From Rudanella sp. (GTDB taxonomy: Bacteria; Bacteroidota; Bacteroidia; Cytophagales; Spirosomataceae), in NCBI GenBank assembly GCA_026785985.1, contig JAJAYX010000888.1, forward strand, positions 1 through 6,686: DNA of 6,686 nucleotides, written 5' to 3'. Numbering within the stretch: the stretch's first letter is position 1; each line of letters starts with the position of its first letter. Position numbers and translations under genes: made by a program. This document shows positions 1-6,421 of this stretch, piece after piece. The notes beneath the pieces were generated by a model that was not told where the DNA came from, made no database searches, and was given only the letters and a program-made list of their open reading frames with translations.

Positions 1-114
1 GAAAAACCTGGTCAAGTCGATCAATTCAGGCTAATAACTTAGCCTTGCATAGTATCTTTGGGAGTTCAACCACCACAAGAAAATTGGGAATAAACAAGCC
101 TGATTCTATTGCCT
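1..114. other. leader region upstream of the glycosidase; no gene identified
   Basis: No coding sequence is supportable here. Short open stretches run in from the left edge in all three plus-strand frames, and two of them end within the first 42 bases. One could be the tail of an upstream gene, but nothing recognisable is visible. The segment holds a candidate Bacteroidota -7 box at 53-60 and the 5' leader of the glycosidase. No hairpin or Shine-Dalgarno sequence stands out. Confidence 0.5.
53..60 (+). promoter_or_regulatory. candidate Bacteroidota -7 promoter box (TATCTTTG)
   Basis: TATCTTTG fits the TAnnTTTG -7 consensus of the Bacteroidota primary sigma factor exactly. It lies about 55 bases before the chosen ATG of the glycosidase, which gives a leader of plausible length. 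I could not find a convincing -33 TTTG at the usual spacing of about 19-20 bases, so support rests on the -7 element alone. An identical octamer precedes the ABC operon at 2872-2879. Confidence 0.4.
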
Positions 115-2781
115 ATGCCTGCTGACGCTGAGAAACTACGCATATATGACCGGCCCGATAATAAAGGTTGGAAAAAATGGGGACCATACCTCACCGACCG
201 TGCCTGGGGAACCGTCCGTGAGGATTATAGCCCCTATGGCGATGCCTGGAACAACGTTACTCACGACATGGCCCGCTCTCGTGCGTATCGCTGGGGTGAG
301 GAGGGCATCGGTGGTATTTCCGATAACAAAGGCCATGTTTGCTTTGCCCTGTCGCTCTGGAATCATCAGGATGGTATTCTGAAAGAGCGTTTTTTTGGCC
401 TCGCCGGACCCGAAGGCAACCACGGCGAAGACGTGAAAGAGTTGTACTATTATGTAGACAGCACCCCCACGCACTCCTACATGAAGATGCTCTACAAGTA
501 TCCGCAGCAGGAGTTTCCCTACAATCGGCTGGTGATCGAAACCATGCGCCGGTCGCGCCAGGATCCTGAATTTGAGCTAATTGACACAGGTATCTTCGAG
601 AACGACGACTATTTCGACGTGTTTATCGAGTATGCCAAAGCCGATCAGAATGACTGGCTGGTGAAGATCACGGCCCACAATCGCGGGCCGGTAGCCGCCC
701 CCATCACGCTCTTACCTACCATCTGGTTTCGTAACACCTGGTCGTGGGGCTATGATCAATATAACGTCCGGCCCATGCTTACGGGCATCGCCAACAGTCA
801 GATTGAGGTGAATCACAAGCAGTTAGGCAAATACAAATTCTACTGCGATAATGCCGACGATCTGCTGTTCTGCGAAAATGAAACCAATACGGAGCGGCTC
901 TATGGCCGACCTAATGCGTCGCCTTTTTGTAAAGATGGTATCAACGATTATGTGGTTGCCGGGAAAACCCAAGCCATTAATCCAAACCGCATTGGCACCA
1001 AGGCATCGGCGCAGTATGCCCGCGTTGTGGAGCCGGGAAAATCGGTGAGTGTTCGCGTCCGGTTCAGCCAAAATACGCTGTTGAGTCGCCCGTTTGATGA
1101 TTTCGATCAGATTTTTGAGGCTCGTCAGAAAGAAGCTGATGCGTTTTATGCCAGTTTGCAAAAGAATGTCGAGAGTACGGAATTGCTAAACATTCAGCGG
1201 CAGGCTTATGCGGGGATGCTCTGGAACAAGCAGTTTTATTACTACAATATCAACGAGTGGCTCAAAGGCGACCCCAAAATGCCGGTGCCGTTTCAGGGTC
1301 GGGTCTATCCCCGAAACGAGACGTGGCGGCACATGTATACGGCCAACATCCTGAGCATGCCCGACAAGTGGGAATACCCCTGGTTTGCCGCCTGGGATCT
1401 GGCTTTCCACACGCTCACGCTCGCCCGGCTCGACCCGCACTTTGCCAAACGCCAACTGGCGGTTGTGCTTCGGGAGTATTATATGCATCCCAATGGGCAG
1501 ATTCCGGCCTACGAATGGAATTTCTCCGACGTGAACCCGCCCGTTCATGCGTGGGCAACCTGGAAGGTGTATGAGATTGATAAACAGGCCAACGGTGTAG
1601 GCGATGTGAACTTTCTGGAGCGCGTTTTCCATAAACTCCTGCTCAATTTCACGTGGTGGGTGAATCGTAAAGACGTGGCCGGCAACAATATTTTCGGGGG
1701 CGGCTTCCTTGGCCTCGACAATATTGGGGTGTTCGACCGTTCGCAGCCGCTGCCCATGGGGGGCCGCATCGAACAGGCCGATGGCACAGGCTGGATGGCC
1801 ATGTATACGCTGAACATGCTCCGAATTTCGTGCGAAATTGCCATCACCCGGCCTTCGTATCAGGACATGGCCAGCAAGTTTTTCGAACACTTTTTGCATA
1901 TTGCTTCGGCTATGAATAACCTCGGCAAAGAACACATCAGCTTGTGGGACGAGGTCGATCAGTTTTATTACGACGTGCTGCACACGCCCGACAACAAGGC
2001 CCGGTTGCTCAAAATCAGGTCGATGGTGGGGCTGATTCCGCTGTTTGCGGTGGAGGTGCTGGACGAAGAGTTGCTGAATAAACTACCCGATTTCAAGCGT
2101 CGCCTGGAGTGGGTGCTGAAAAACCGGCCTGACCTAGCTTCGCTGGTGTCGCGCTGGCATGAGCCGGGCAAGGGCGAAACGCATTTGCTGTCGCTGTTGC
2201 GGGGGCATCGGATGAAAATGTTGCTGAAACGGATGTTCGACGAGTCGGAATTTTTATCGGATTACGGCATCCGCGCCCTATCGAAATTCCACGAAAAACA
2301 ACCGTATCAGTTTGCCCTTAATGGCGAGGTTTTCCAGGTGAAGTATGTCCCGGCAGAGTCGGAAACGAGCGTGTTTGGCGGCAATTCCAACTGGCGCGGG
2401 CCAGTCTGGTTTCCGGTTAACTTCCTGCTAATCGACTCTTTATTAAAGTTTTACCAATACTACGGTGATGATTTTGAGATCGAATACCCCACTAATTCCG
2501 GGCAGGTGATGAGCATTAAGGAAGCCGCTATGCAGGTATCCGAGCGACTCATTAACATTTTCCGGCGCGACGAGAAAACGAGCCTGATTCCAGCTTTTGG
2601 CAATGAAATGAAGTTCCAGAAAGACCCGCATTTCCAGAACCTTTACCTGTTTTTTGAGTATTTCCACGGCGACGCTGGTGCGGGTCTTGGGGCGGCTCAC
2701 CAAACCGGCTGGACGGGTTTAGTCGCCGATTTGATCGAGTACCTGTATGCGTATCAGACGGAGAAAGCGGAAGTGAAGTAG
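115..2781 (+). CDS. GH63-like (MGH1-type) alpha-glycoside hydrolase, putative glucosidase
   Basis: This 888-residue protein resembles bacterial glucosidases of the GH63/MGH1 type, (alpha/alpha)6-barrel enzymes that invert alpha-glucosidic bonds. The substrate cannot be told from sequence. The N-terminal region has the family-typical WKKWGPYL, WGTVREDYS and ARSRAYRWGEEG stretches (about residues 19-65) and HGEDVKELYYY near 105. The catalytic barrel occupies the C-terminal half: WFAAWDLAFH at 423-432, where D428 is the probable general acid by analogy with GH63, GGNSNWRGPVW at 755-765, and FFEYFHGD at 846-853 with E848 a candidate base, then the HQTGWTGL motif near the end. There is no signal peptide or membrane segment, so it is probably cytoplasmic. 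I prefer ATG at 115 over an in-frame TTG at 109. No sugar transporter or other catabolic gene is adjacent. Length and frame look intact. The family call is strong; the catalytic residues are inferred. Confidence 0.9.
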   Translation: MPADAEKLRIYDRPDNKGWKKWGPYLTDRAWGTVREDYSPYGDAWNNVTHDMARSRAYRWGEEGIGGISDNKGHVCFALSLWNHQDGILKERFFGLAGPEGNHGEDVKELYYYVDSTPTHSYMKMLYKYPQQEFPYNRLVIETMRRSRQDPEFELIDTGIFENDDYFDVFIEYAKADQNDWLVKITAHNRGPVAAPITLLPTIWFRNTWSWGYDQYNVRPMLTGIANSQIEVNHKQLGKYKFYCDNADDLLFCENETNTERLYGRPNASPFCKDGINDYVVAGKTQAINPNRIGTKASAQYARVVEPGKSVSVRVRFSQNTLLSRPFDDFDQIFEARQKEADAFYASLQKNVESTELLNIQRQAYAGMLWNKQFYYYNINEWLKGDPKMPVPFQGRVYPRNETWRHMYTANILSMPDKWEYPWFAAWDLAFHTLTLARLDPHFAKRQLAVVLREYYMHPNGQIPAYEWNFSDVNPPVHAWATWKVYEIDKQANGVGDVNFLERVFHKLLLNFTWWVNRKDVAGNNIFGGGFLGLDNIGVFDRSQPLPMGGRIEQADGTGWMAMYTLNMLRISCEIAITRPSYQDMASKFFEHFLHIASAMNNLGKEHISLWDEVDQFYYDVLHTPDNKARLLKIRSMVGLIPLFAVEVLDEELLNKLPDFKRRLEWVLKNRPDLASLVSRWHEPGKGETHLLSLLRGHRMKMLLKRMFDESEFLSDYGIRALSKFHEKQPYQFALNGEVFQVKYVPAESETSVFGGNSNWRGPVWFPVNFLLIDSLLKFYQYYGDDFEIEYPTNSGQVMSIKEAAMQVSERLINIFRRDEKTSLIPAFGNEMKFQKDPHFQNLYLFFEYFHGDAGAGLGAAHQTGWTGLVADLIEYLYAYQTEKAEVK

Positions 2782-2871
2782 AAGCACCGTATTCCATCCC
2801 ATCAAAAACGGCACCCATCCCAAAATTTGGAGCATTTGTCCTAAAGAACAAGCAGCAGCAGGATTAGACTG

Positions 2872-2879
2872 TATCTTTG
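2872..2879 (+). promoter_or_regulatory. candidate Bacteroidota -7 promoter box (TATCTTTG) for the ABC operon
   Basis: This is an exact TAnnTTTG match, identical to the octamer upstream of the glycosidase. It lies about 105 bases before the ATPase ATG, so the message would start near 2885 and carry the repeat cluster in its leader. The nearest upstream TTTG (2835-2838) is too far away to be a normal -33 element, so confidence is limited. Confidence 0.4.
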
Positions 2880-2889
2880 ACTGACCCGA

Positions 2890-2960
2890 TAAAAGAGACG
2901 CAATAGTTTGCCTGATTAAAAAGAGACGCAAAATTTCGGTTAAAAAGAGACGCAAAATTT
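2890..2960 (+). repeat. three copies of a TTAAAAAGAGACGCAAAATT-like unit
   Basis: The core GAGACGC occurs at 2895, 2923 and 2947. Copies two and three (2916-2936 and 2940-2960) are identical over 21 bases with a 24-base period. The first (from 2890) is diverged after GAGACGCAA. Only the third copy is followed by its inverted complement. The pattern suggests partial duplication of one arm of a dispersed palindromic element. There is no coding content and no spacer variety as in a CRISPR array. Confidence 0.85.
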
Positions 2961-2969
2961 TGCGTCTCT
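2946..2969. repeat. perfect 24-base palindrome (REP/MITE-like hairpin)
   Basis: The arm AGAGACGCAAAA (2946-2957) is followed directly by its exact reverse complement TTTTGCGTCTCT (2958-2969) with no spacer. Transcribed RNA could fold into a 10-bp or longer hairpin with an AT-rich tip, 14 bases before the ATPase start codon. No T-run follows, so it is a poor intrinsic terminator. From memory, GAGACGC/GCGTCTC palindromes are common intergenic dispersed repeats in some Bacteroidota and cyanobacteria; that link is a recollection and was not searched. A role as a leader element or protein-binding site is possible but unproven. Confidence 0.8.
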
Positions 2970-2983
2970 ACATGACGTAACAA

Positions 2984-3886
2984 ATGACTATCCTGGAAAC
3001 CCGTAACATCGTTAAGCAATATGCCCAGCACCGGGCGTTAGACGATGTCAGCCTGAGTGTGCCGAAAGGCAGTATTTTTGGATTGCTTGGCCCCAACGGA
3101 GCGGGTAAAACTTCGCTGATCCGCATCATTAATCAGATCACCGGCCCCGATTCGGGTGAGGTGTTTCTGGCGGGCGAACCCCTCAGTCCAGAGCATATCA
3201 AGCGCATTGGCTACCTGCCCGAAGAACGTGGCCTCTACAAGAAAATGAAGGTGGGCGAGCAATTGTTGTACCTCGCGCAACTCAAAGGGTTGTCGGAGCG
3301 GCAGGCAATGGAAAAACTCAAAATCTGGTTCACCAAGTTCGACATTAAGCCCTGGTGGGAGAAAACGGTTGAAGATCTCTCGAAAGGAATGCAACAGAAG
3401 GTACAGTTTGTGGCTACGGTGATGCACGAACCCTAACTGATTATTCTGGATGAGCCATTTTCCGGCTTCGACCCCATCAATGCGAACCTGATTAAAGACG
3501 AGATCCTGGAACTCCGTAACAACGGCTCCACCATCATTTTCTCGACCCACCGCATGGAATCCGTGGAGGAATTATGCGACTACATTGCTCTGATCGACCG
3601 CTCGCACAAGATTCTGGACGGATCAAAAAAGGCCATCAAGGAGCAGTTTAAAACGCACACATACCACGTTGACTATCAGGGCGATGTGGGCGAAATGCCC
3701 GCTGCTTTCGAAGTTGTCAACAGCCAACCTGCCGATGATGGATTCACCCGCGCCGACATTCGGATTCCGCCCGATGCCTCGGTTAATGACCTGGTTCGAG
3801 TTCTTTTAGACCGCGTTGCCGTGCGCAGCTTTGGCGAAAACATCCCCAGTATGAACGACATTTTTATTAAAGCCGTAGGCAAATGA
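2984..3886 (+). pseudogene. NatA-type ABC transporter ATPase, interrupted by in-frame TAA at codon 151
   Basis: Read through, this is a 300-residue ABC ATPase of the NatA/YhaQ type, the energy-supplying cytoplasmic subunit of an ABC-2 exporter. Walker A is GPNGAGKT (36-43), the Q-loop region reads GYLPEERGLY (76-85), the signature is LSKGMQQKVQ (132-141), Walker B is LIILDEP (152-158), the D-loop is SGFDP (160-164) and the switch histidine is in STHRM (187-191). A TAA at 3434-3436 replaces the codon between MHEP and LIILDEP. The frame is the same before and after, so this is a single-base nonsense change (from AAA, GAA or CAA, for example) and not an indel. As read, the product ends at 150 residues without Walker B or the H-loop and cannot hydrolyse ATP. 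The 3' end overlaps the permease start by four bases (ATGA). The family call is very sure; loss of function is inferred and a sequencing error is possible. Confidence 0.9.
3434..3436 (+). other. premature in-frame TAA stop in the ABC ATPase
   Basis: The codon follows CAC GAA CCC and precedes CTG ATT ATT CTG GAT GAG CCA. The downstream reading in the same frame gives canonical Walker B, D-loop and H-loop motifs in the right order and at normal spacing, so the stop is the only lesion seen. The first in-frame ATG after it is at 3554, beyond the H-loop histidine; a CTG lies directly after the stop. Confidence 0.93.
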
Positions 3887-5238
3887 AAACCATTATCCTG
3901 ATCCTCAAACGCGAATACCTGGTGCGCGTCAAGAAAAAGTCGTTCATCGTGATGACGATTTTGACTCCCGTCCTGATGTCGGCTATCTGGTTGTTGCCGG
4001 TTTACCTCGCCACCAAAAACACCGACCAGAAAAAAGTGCAGGTGATTGATGATAGCGATCGCTTTGGCAAGGTGTTTAAAACGACGGACGAGCTGGCGTT
4101 TTCTGTAACGAATCAGCTGATTGAAACAGCTAAGAAAAACTTTCAGAAAAGTGGCTACGACGTACTGGTGTATATTCCAGCCAACATCATGGACGACCCA
4201 AAGTCGCTGAAACTCTATGCCGAGAAGAATGTAAGTTTGGGCGTGCAGAGTGGTATTGAAGATGCGGTAGAGCAGGAGATTGAGAATCAGAAATTGATCG
4301 CTGCCGGTATCGACCGCAAAGTGTTGGAAAGCACCAAAGTGAAGGTCTCCGCCAATACCTATAACCTCAGCGACGAAGGCGAGAAAGACAGCAGTTCGGG
4401 GGCCGCCACGGTATTGGGGTATCTTTTTGCAGCCGCTATTTACTTCACCATTTTTCTGTACGGTGCCCAGGTGATGCGGGGTGTTCTGGAAGAGAAAACC
4501 AACCGCATTGTCGAGATTATTATTTCGTCGGTGAAACCGTTTCAACTGATGGCCGGTAAGATTCTGGGCGTTGGGCTGGTGGGCCTGACTCAGTTTCTGT
4601 TGTGGATTTTGCTCACTATTGGCCTGTCAACGGCTTTGTCGGCAGTGATGGGAGGGGAGAATCTGGCTCAGAAACGTATGGAACAAGCGGCAGTCGACAG
4701 GACGGCAACACCCGGTGCATCGAATGTGACACCCGTTTCGCCCGCCGAAGCGAAAGCAAAAAAGGCCAGCCAGGCCGATATGCTGACCAAAATCAAAAAT
4801 GCGGTTGGCACCCTCGACTGGACGCTTTTGCTGATTTGTTTCGGGATTTATTTCGTGGGTGGATACCTGCTCTACAGTGCCCTGTTTGCTGCGGTTGGGG
4901 CCGCCGTCGACAATGAAACCGATGTGCAGCAGTTTATGCTCCCCATCACGATTCCGTTGATATTGGGCTTCATTATTGCTCAGTTCGTGGTGCGCGAACC
5001 CGACGGCCCAATTGCATTTTGGTTTTCGATGATTCCGTTTACCTCGCCTATCGTGATGATGGTTCGGGTACCGTTTGGCGTGCCTATCTGGGAGATAGCG
5101 TTATCGGTAGTGCTGCTCATCGGTGGTTTTATTGGCGTAGCCTGGATTGCGGCCCGTATCTACCGCGTTGGTATCCTGATGTATGGCAAAAAGCCAAGTT
5201 ACGCCGAACTGGCTAAGTGGATTTTTTATAAAGCATAA
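3883..5238 (+). CDS. ABC-2 type permease, NatB-like, partner of the preceding ATPase
   Basis: This 451-residue integral membrane protein matches the NatB/YhaP type of ABC-2 permease, which exports substrates such as Na+ or small hydrophobic compounds in characterised relatives; its own substrate is unknown. The cytoplasmic start KTIILILKREYLVRVKKKS leads to TM1 (about 22-44), a soluble extracytoplasmic domain (about 45-172), then TM helices near 174-196, 225-255, 313-340, 350-370, 376-395 and 400-425. The coupling motif MRGVLEEKTNRIVEIIISSV (198-217) after TM2 is typical. It ends with RIYRVGILMYGKKPSYAEL, also typical of Bacteroidota members. A hydrophilic Ala/Thr/Pro/Lys-rich stretch lies at about 257-305. 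Its ATG overlaps the ATPase stop, implying translational coupling, so the nonsense codon upstream may lower its expression. It is intact itself. Confidence 0.9.
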   Translation: MKTIILILKREYLVRVKKKSFIVMTILTPVLMSAIWLLPVYLATKNTDQKKVQVIDDSDRFGKVFKTTDELAFSVTNQLIETAKKNFQKSGYDVLVYIPANIMDDPKSLKLYAEKNVSLGVQSGIEDAVEQEIENQKLIAAGIDRKVLESTKVKVSANTYNLSDEGEKDSSSGAATVLGYLFAAAIYFTIFLYGAQVMRGVLEEKTNRIVEIIISSVKPFQLMAGKILGVGLVGLTQFLLWILLTIGLSTALSAVMGGENLAQKRMEQAAVDRTATPGASNVTPVSPAEAKAKKASQADMLTKIKNAVGTLDWTLLLICFGIYFVGGYLLYSALFAAVGAAVDNETDVQQFMLPITIPLILGFIIAQFVVREPDGPIAFWFSMIPFTSPIVMMVRVPFGVPIWEIALSVVLLIGGFIGVAWIAARIYRVGILMYGKKPSYAELAKWIFYKA

Positions 5239-5259
5239 GACTCAATAAGCATTCTTTTC

Positions 5260-5305
5260 AAGCGGGTTAAGGGCCAACATTGGTCTTTAACCCGCTTTCT
5301 GTTTT
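5260..5305 (+). terminator. rho-independent terminator of the ABC operon
   Basis: The left arm 5260-5276 (AAGCGGGTTAAGGGCCA) pairs with 5281-5297 over 17 positions, including two G-T pairs, around a four-base ACAT loop. It is followed by the T-rich TTCTGTTTT. It begins 22 bases after the permease stop. The T-tract lies only on the plus-strand side, so it should end the ABC transcript. Confidence 0.88.
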
Positions 5306-5356
5306 ATGCTCGATGGTACACCCAACAGATGATTTTTAGTGAATATTGAGTGATAA

Positions 5357-5762
5357 TATTTGCAGTGTATAACCATGGGACTTTTTGCAGTGGCTCTGTC
5401 GGATTATATCGTACAGGCTTGCCAGCTCAGTCGTTTCTCACGTCGGTTAGTAGCCGTTTACGCTGGTTCTGGGTTTGTCGGATTAGTCTATGCAAGCGTA
5501 AGTTTGGTGGTGAGACATCCCTACATTACCCAGGTTTTCATGGGAACAATTTCGATTGTGCTGATTTTCACGATTGTCCTGATCCCGATTTTATACTGGC
5601 AGGGCGTCCGTCTACGGGTATGGAATATGCTCTCGCTCTCGTTTGTGCTGCCCGCTTACGCTTACTTCTCCGGACGGAATGCCGGCTTACTCCCGGGAAC
5701 CATTCAGGAAGAAATGCTTATAGCTGTTTTTCAACTGAGCTTTTTGGCAGAACCATCTGATG
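5357..5762 (+). pseudogene. multi-TM remnant resembling a 7TMR-DISM sensor module
   Basis: A plus-strand frame opens after a TAA at 5354-5356; its first ATG is at 5375. It encodes a hydrophobic protein with about four membrane helices (around LVAVYAGSGFVGLVYASVSL, a segment after YITQVFMGT, one around MLSLSFVLPAYAYF, and a weaker one around MLIAVFQLSFL). The order of features, including a QLSRFSRRL-like linker and a late RNAGLLPGTIQEE stretch, resembles the C-terminal half of the 7TMR-DISM module seen at the N-terminus of Bacteroidota sensor kinases. The expected ectodomain and first helices are missing, and no kinase domain follows. The frame beyond about 5750 loses any resemblance and runs out of phase with the AraC-like piece that follows. 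I read it as a truncated, decayed receptor. A small genuine membrane protein is the alternative. The DISM assignment is by eye. Confidence 0.5.
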
Positions 5763-5940
5763 ATGCCACAGCCCGACGCGCTGGCCGAACCCCAGACCGG
5801 CTTTATGGAGGGCCTGTTTACCTTGCTCGACCAGCACCTCGACGCGGCTGAATTTGATGTAGAAGCCTTAGCCAAAGAAACGGCCACTCGCCCTCGGCGG
5901 CAAAAGGAGCCGATATGCACCGCGATTAAGGCGCTGGCCT
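5760..5940 (+). pseudogene. AraC-type HTH domain fragment, probably the C-terminus of a lost regulator
   Basis: In another plus frame the sequence reads FMEGLFTLLDQHLDAAEF then DVEALAKE. This closely matches the opening of AraC/XylS-type DNA-binding domains at the C-terminus of Bacteroidota hybrid two-component regulators (an acidic FLxxLxxLIExHL, then FxVExLAKE). After this the frame degenerates: expected SRRxLHRKIKAL appears as PRRQKEPICTAIKAL, with extra residues. A displaced CACCGC followed by ATTAAGGCGCTG suggests small indels. Nothing recognisable of the second HTH follows, because the opposite-strand RES gene starts its conserved C-terminus there. With the TM piece just upstream it may be one receptor-regulator with its kinase and receiver deleted. 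That link is inferred from order only. Confidence 0.5.
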
Positions 5941-6402
5941 ATTCCACAAACGGCGATCTAATAGCAAGTCCTGCTGGCCTAAGACCTGAATGTCGCTGAA
6001 AAATGGGTGCTTTGGATGCAATAGGATGTTATAGGAAATATCAAGAACAGCAGAAGGCACACCAAGCCCTAAGTCGACGGGTTGCTGAAGCCATTCCATA
6101 AAAACCCGTTGGGTAAGGGGCAGTGCCGTTGCGTCGGCCCACGCATCAGGCAACAAATCAGGATAAATCCACCGAATTTCCCCATCAGGAATCTGCAATG
6201 TAAACAACCGAAGGCGAGGCAATTGGTCATAATTCACACCCGGAAAGTGTACCAGTGTCTCTAAAAGAGCCAGTTCTGGAGAGGTAGCGGTGTACAGAAT
6301 GCCCAGGCCAGGTGGATTCCAGCGACCACCGGCAATCTCAGCCCCGATTACCGATAACGGATCGTGCCAGTACGGTTCTTTCAGAATACGATATACCTTC
6401 AC
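5926..6402 (-). CDS. RES-domain toxin of an Xre/MbcA-RES toxin-antitoxin pair
   Basis: This encodes a RES-family protein, the toxin of Xre-RES (MbcA-MbcT, ParS-ParT) modules. Characterised members consume NAD+ or ADP-ribosylate a host enzyme. I choose GTG at 6402, giving 158 residues that start VKVYRI, as family members usually do; an ATG at 6459 would add 19 non-family residues overlapping the antitoxin. The fold motifs are complete: GGRWNPPG (25-32) with R27, ILYTA with Y37, and ELALLE with E48. The R-Y-E spacing of 10 and 11 fits the conserved active-site triad. VPSAV (115-119), YNILLHP and a terminal LDRRLW follow. It lies 19 bases after the antitoxin stop, so the two are probably co-transcribed. 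The last residues NRPAP overlap the regulator remnant on the other strand. The activity is inferred from the family. Confidence 0.88.
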   Translation of the reverse strand: MKVYRILKEPYWHDPLSVIGAEIAGGRWNPPGLGILYTATSPELALLETLVHFPGVNYDQLPRLRLFTLQIPDGEIRWIYPDLLPDAWADATALPLTQRVFMEWLQQPVDLGLGVPSAVLDISYNILLHPKHPFFSDIQVLGQQDLLLDRRLWNRPAP

Positions 6403-6421
6403 AAAGCCAGCAGAATACGAT

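Larger units (their letters stand above)
2782..2983. other. intergenic region with promoter box and repeat cluster
   Basis: About 200 bases separate the glycosidase stop from the ATPase start. There is no clear terminator directly after the glycosidase. The first 90 bases hold nothing recognisable. A TATCTTTG box follows at 2872-2879, then three copies of a GAGACGC-containing unit, the last of which forms one arm of a perfect palindrome. If the box is used, the repeats lie inside the transcribed leader of the ABC operon. Confidence 0.6.

Noticed and set aside
1..42. C-terminus of an upstream plus-strand gene
   Set aside because: Two frames give short tails ending in this interval, but too few residues are visible to choose either or recognise a family.
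1186..1983. A 265-codon open frame on the minus strand inside the glycosidase
   Set aside because: Antisense to strongly conserved GH63 motifs; no recognisable domain and no promoter.
2890..2969. CRISPR array
   Set aside because: The repeat copies are nearly contiguous with no unique 30-base spacers, only three copies exist, and no cas gene is present.
2946..2969. Intrinsic terminator of the glycosidase gene
   Set aside because: The palindrome is not GC-rich at its tip and lacks a following T-run; it lies about 165 bases after the stop and after a likely promoter for the next operon.
3434..3436. Programmed recoding of the stop as an amino acid
   Set aside because: TAA is not used for selenocysteine or pyrrolysine, and no recoding structure is apparent; a mutation or sequencing error is simpler.
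3676..4545. A 289-codon open frame on the minus strand across the ATPase/permease junction
   Set aside because: It is antisense to two well-recognised genes, its translation shows no domain, and its composition (many His/Gln/Arg) is typical of the reverse of such genes.
5354..5362. TAATATTTG as a -7 promoter box
   Set aside because: The spacing between TA and TTTG is one base too long for TAnnTTTG, and the sequence downstream looks like a remnant gene.
5350..5760. A 136-codon plus-strand frame beginning MIIFAVYNHG
   Set aside because: It overlaps the hydrophobic 7TM-like frame and is Arg/Cys/Ser-rich with no domain, so it is most likely the shadow frame of the remnant.
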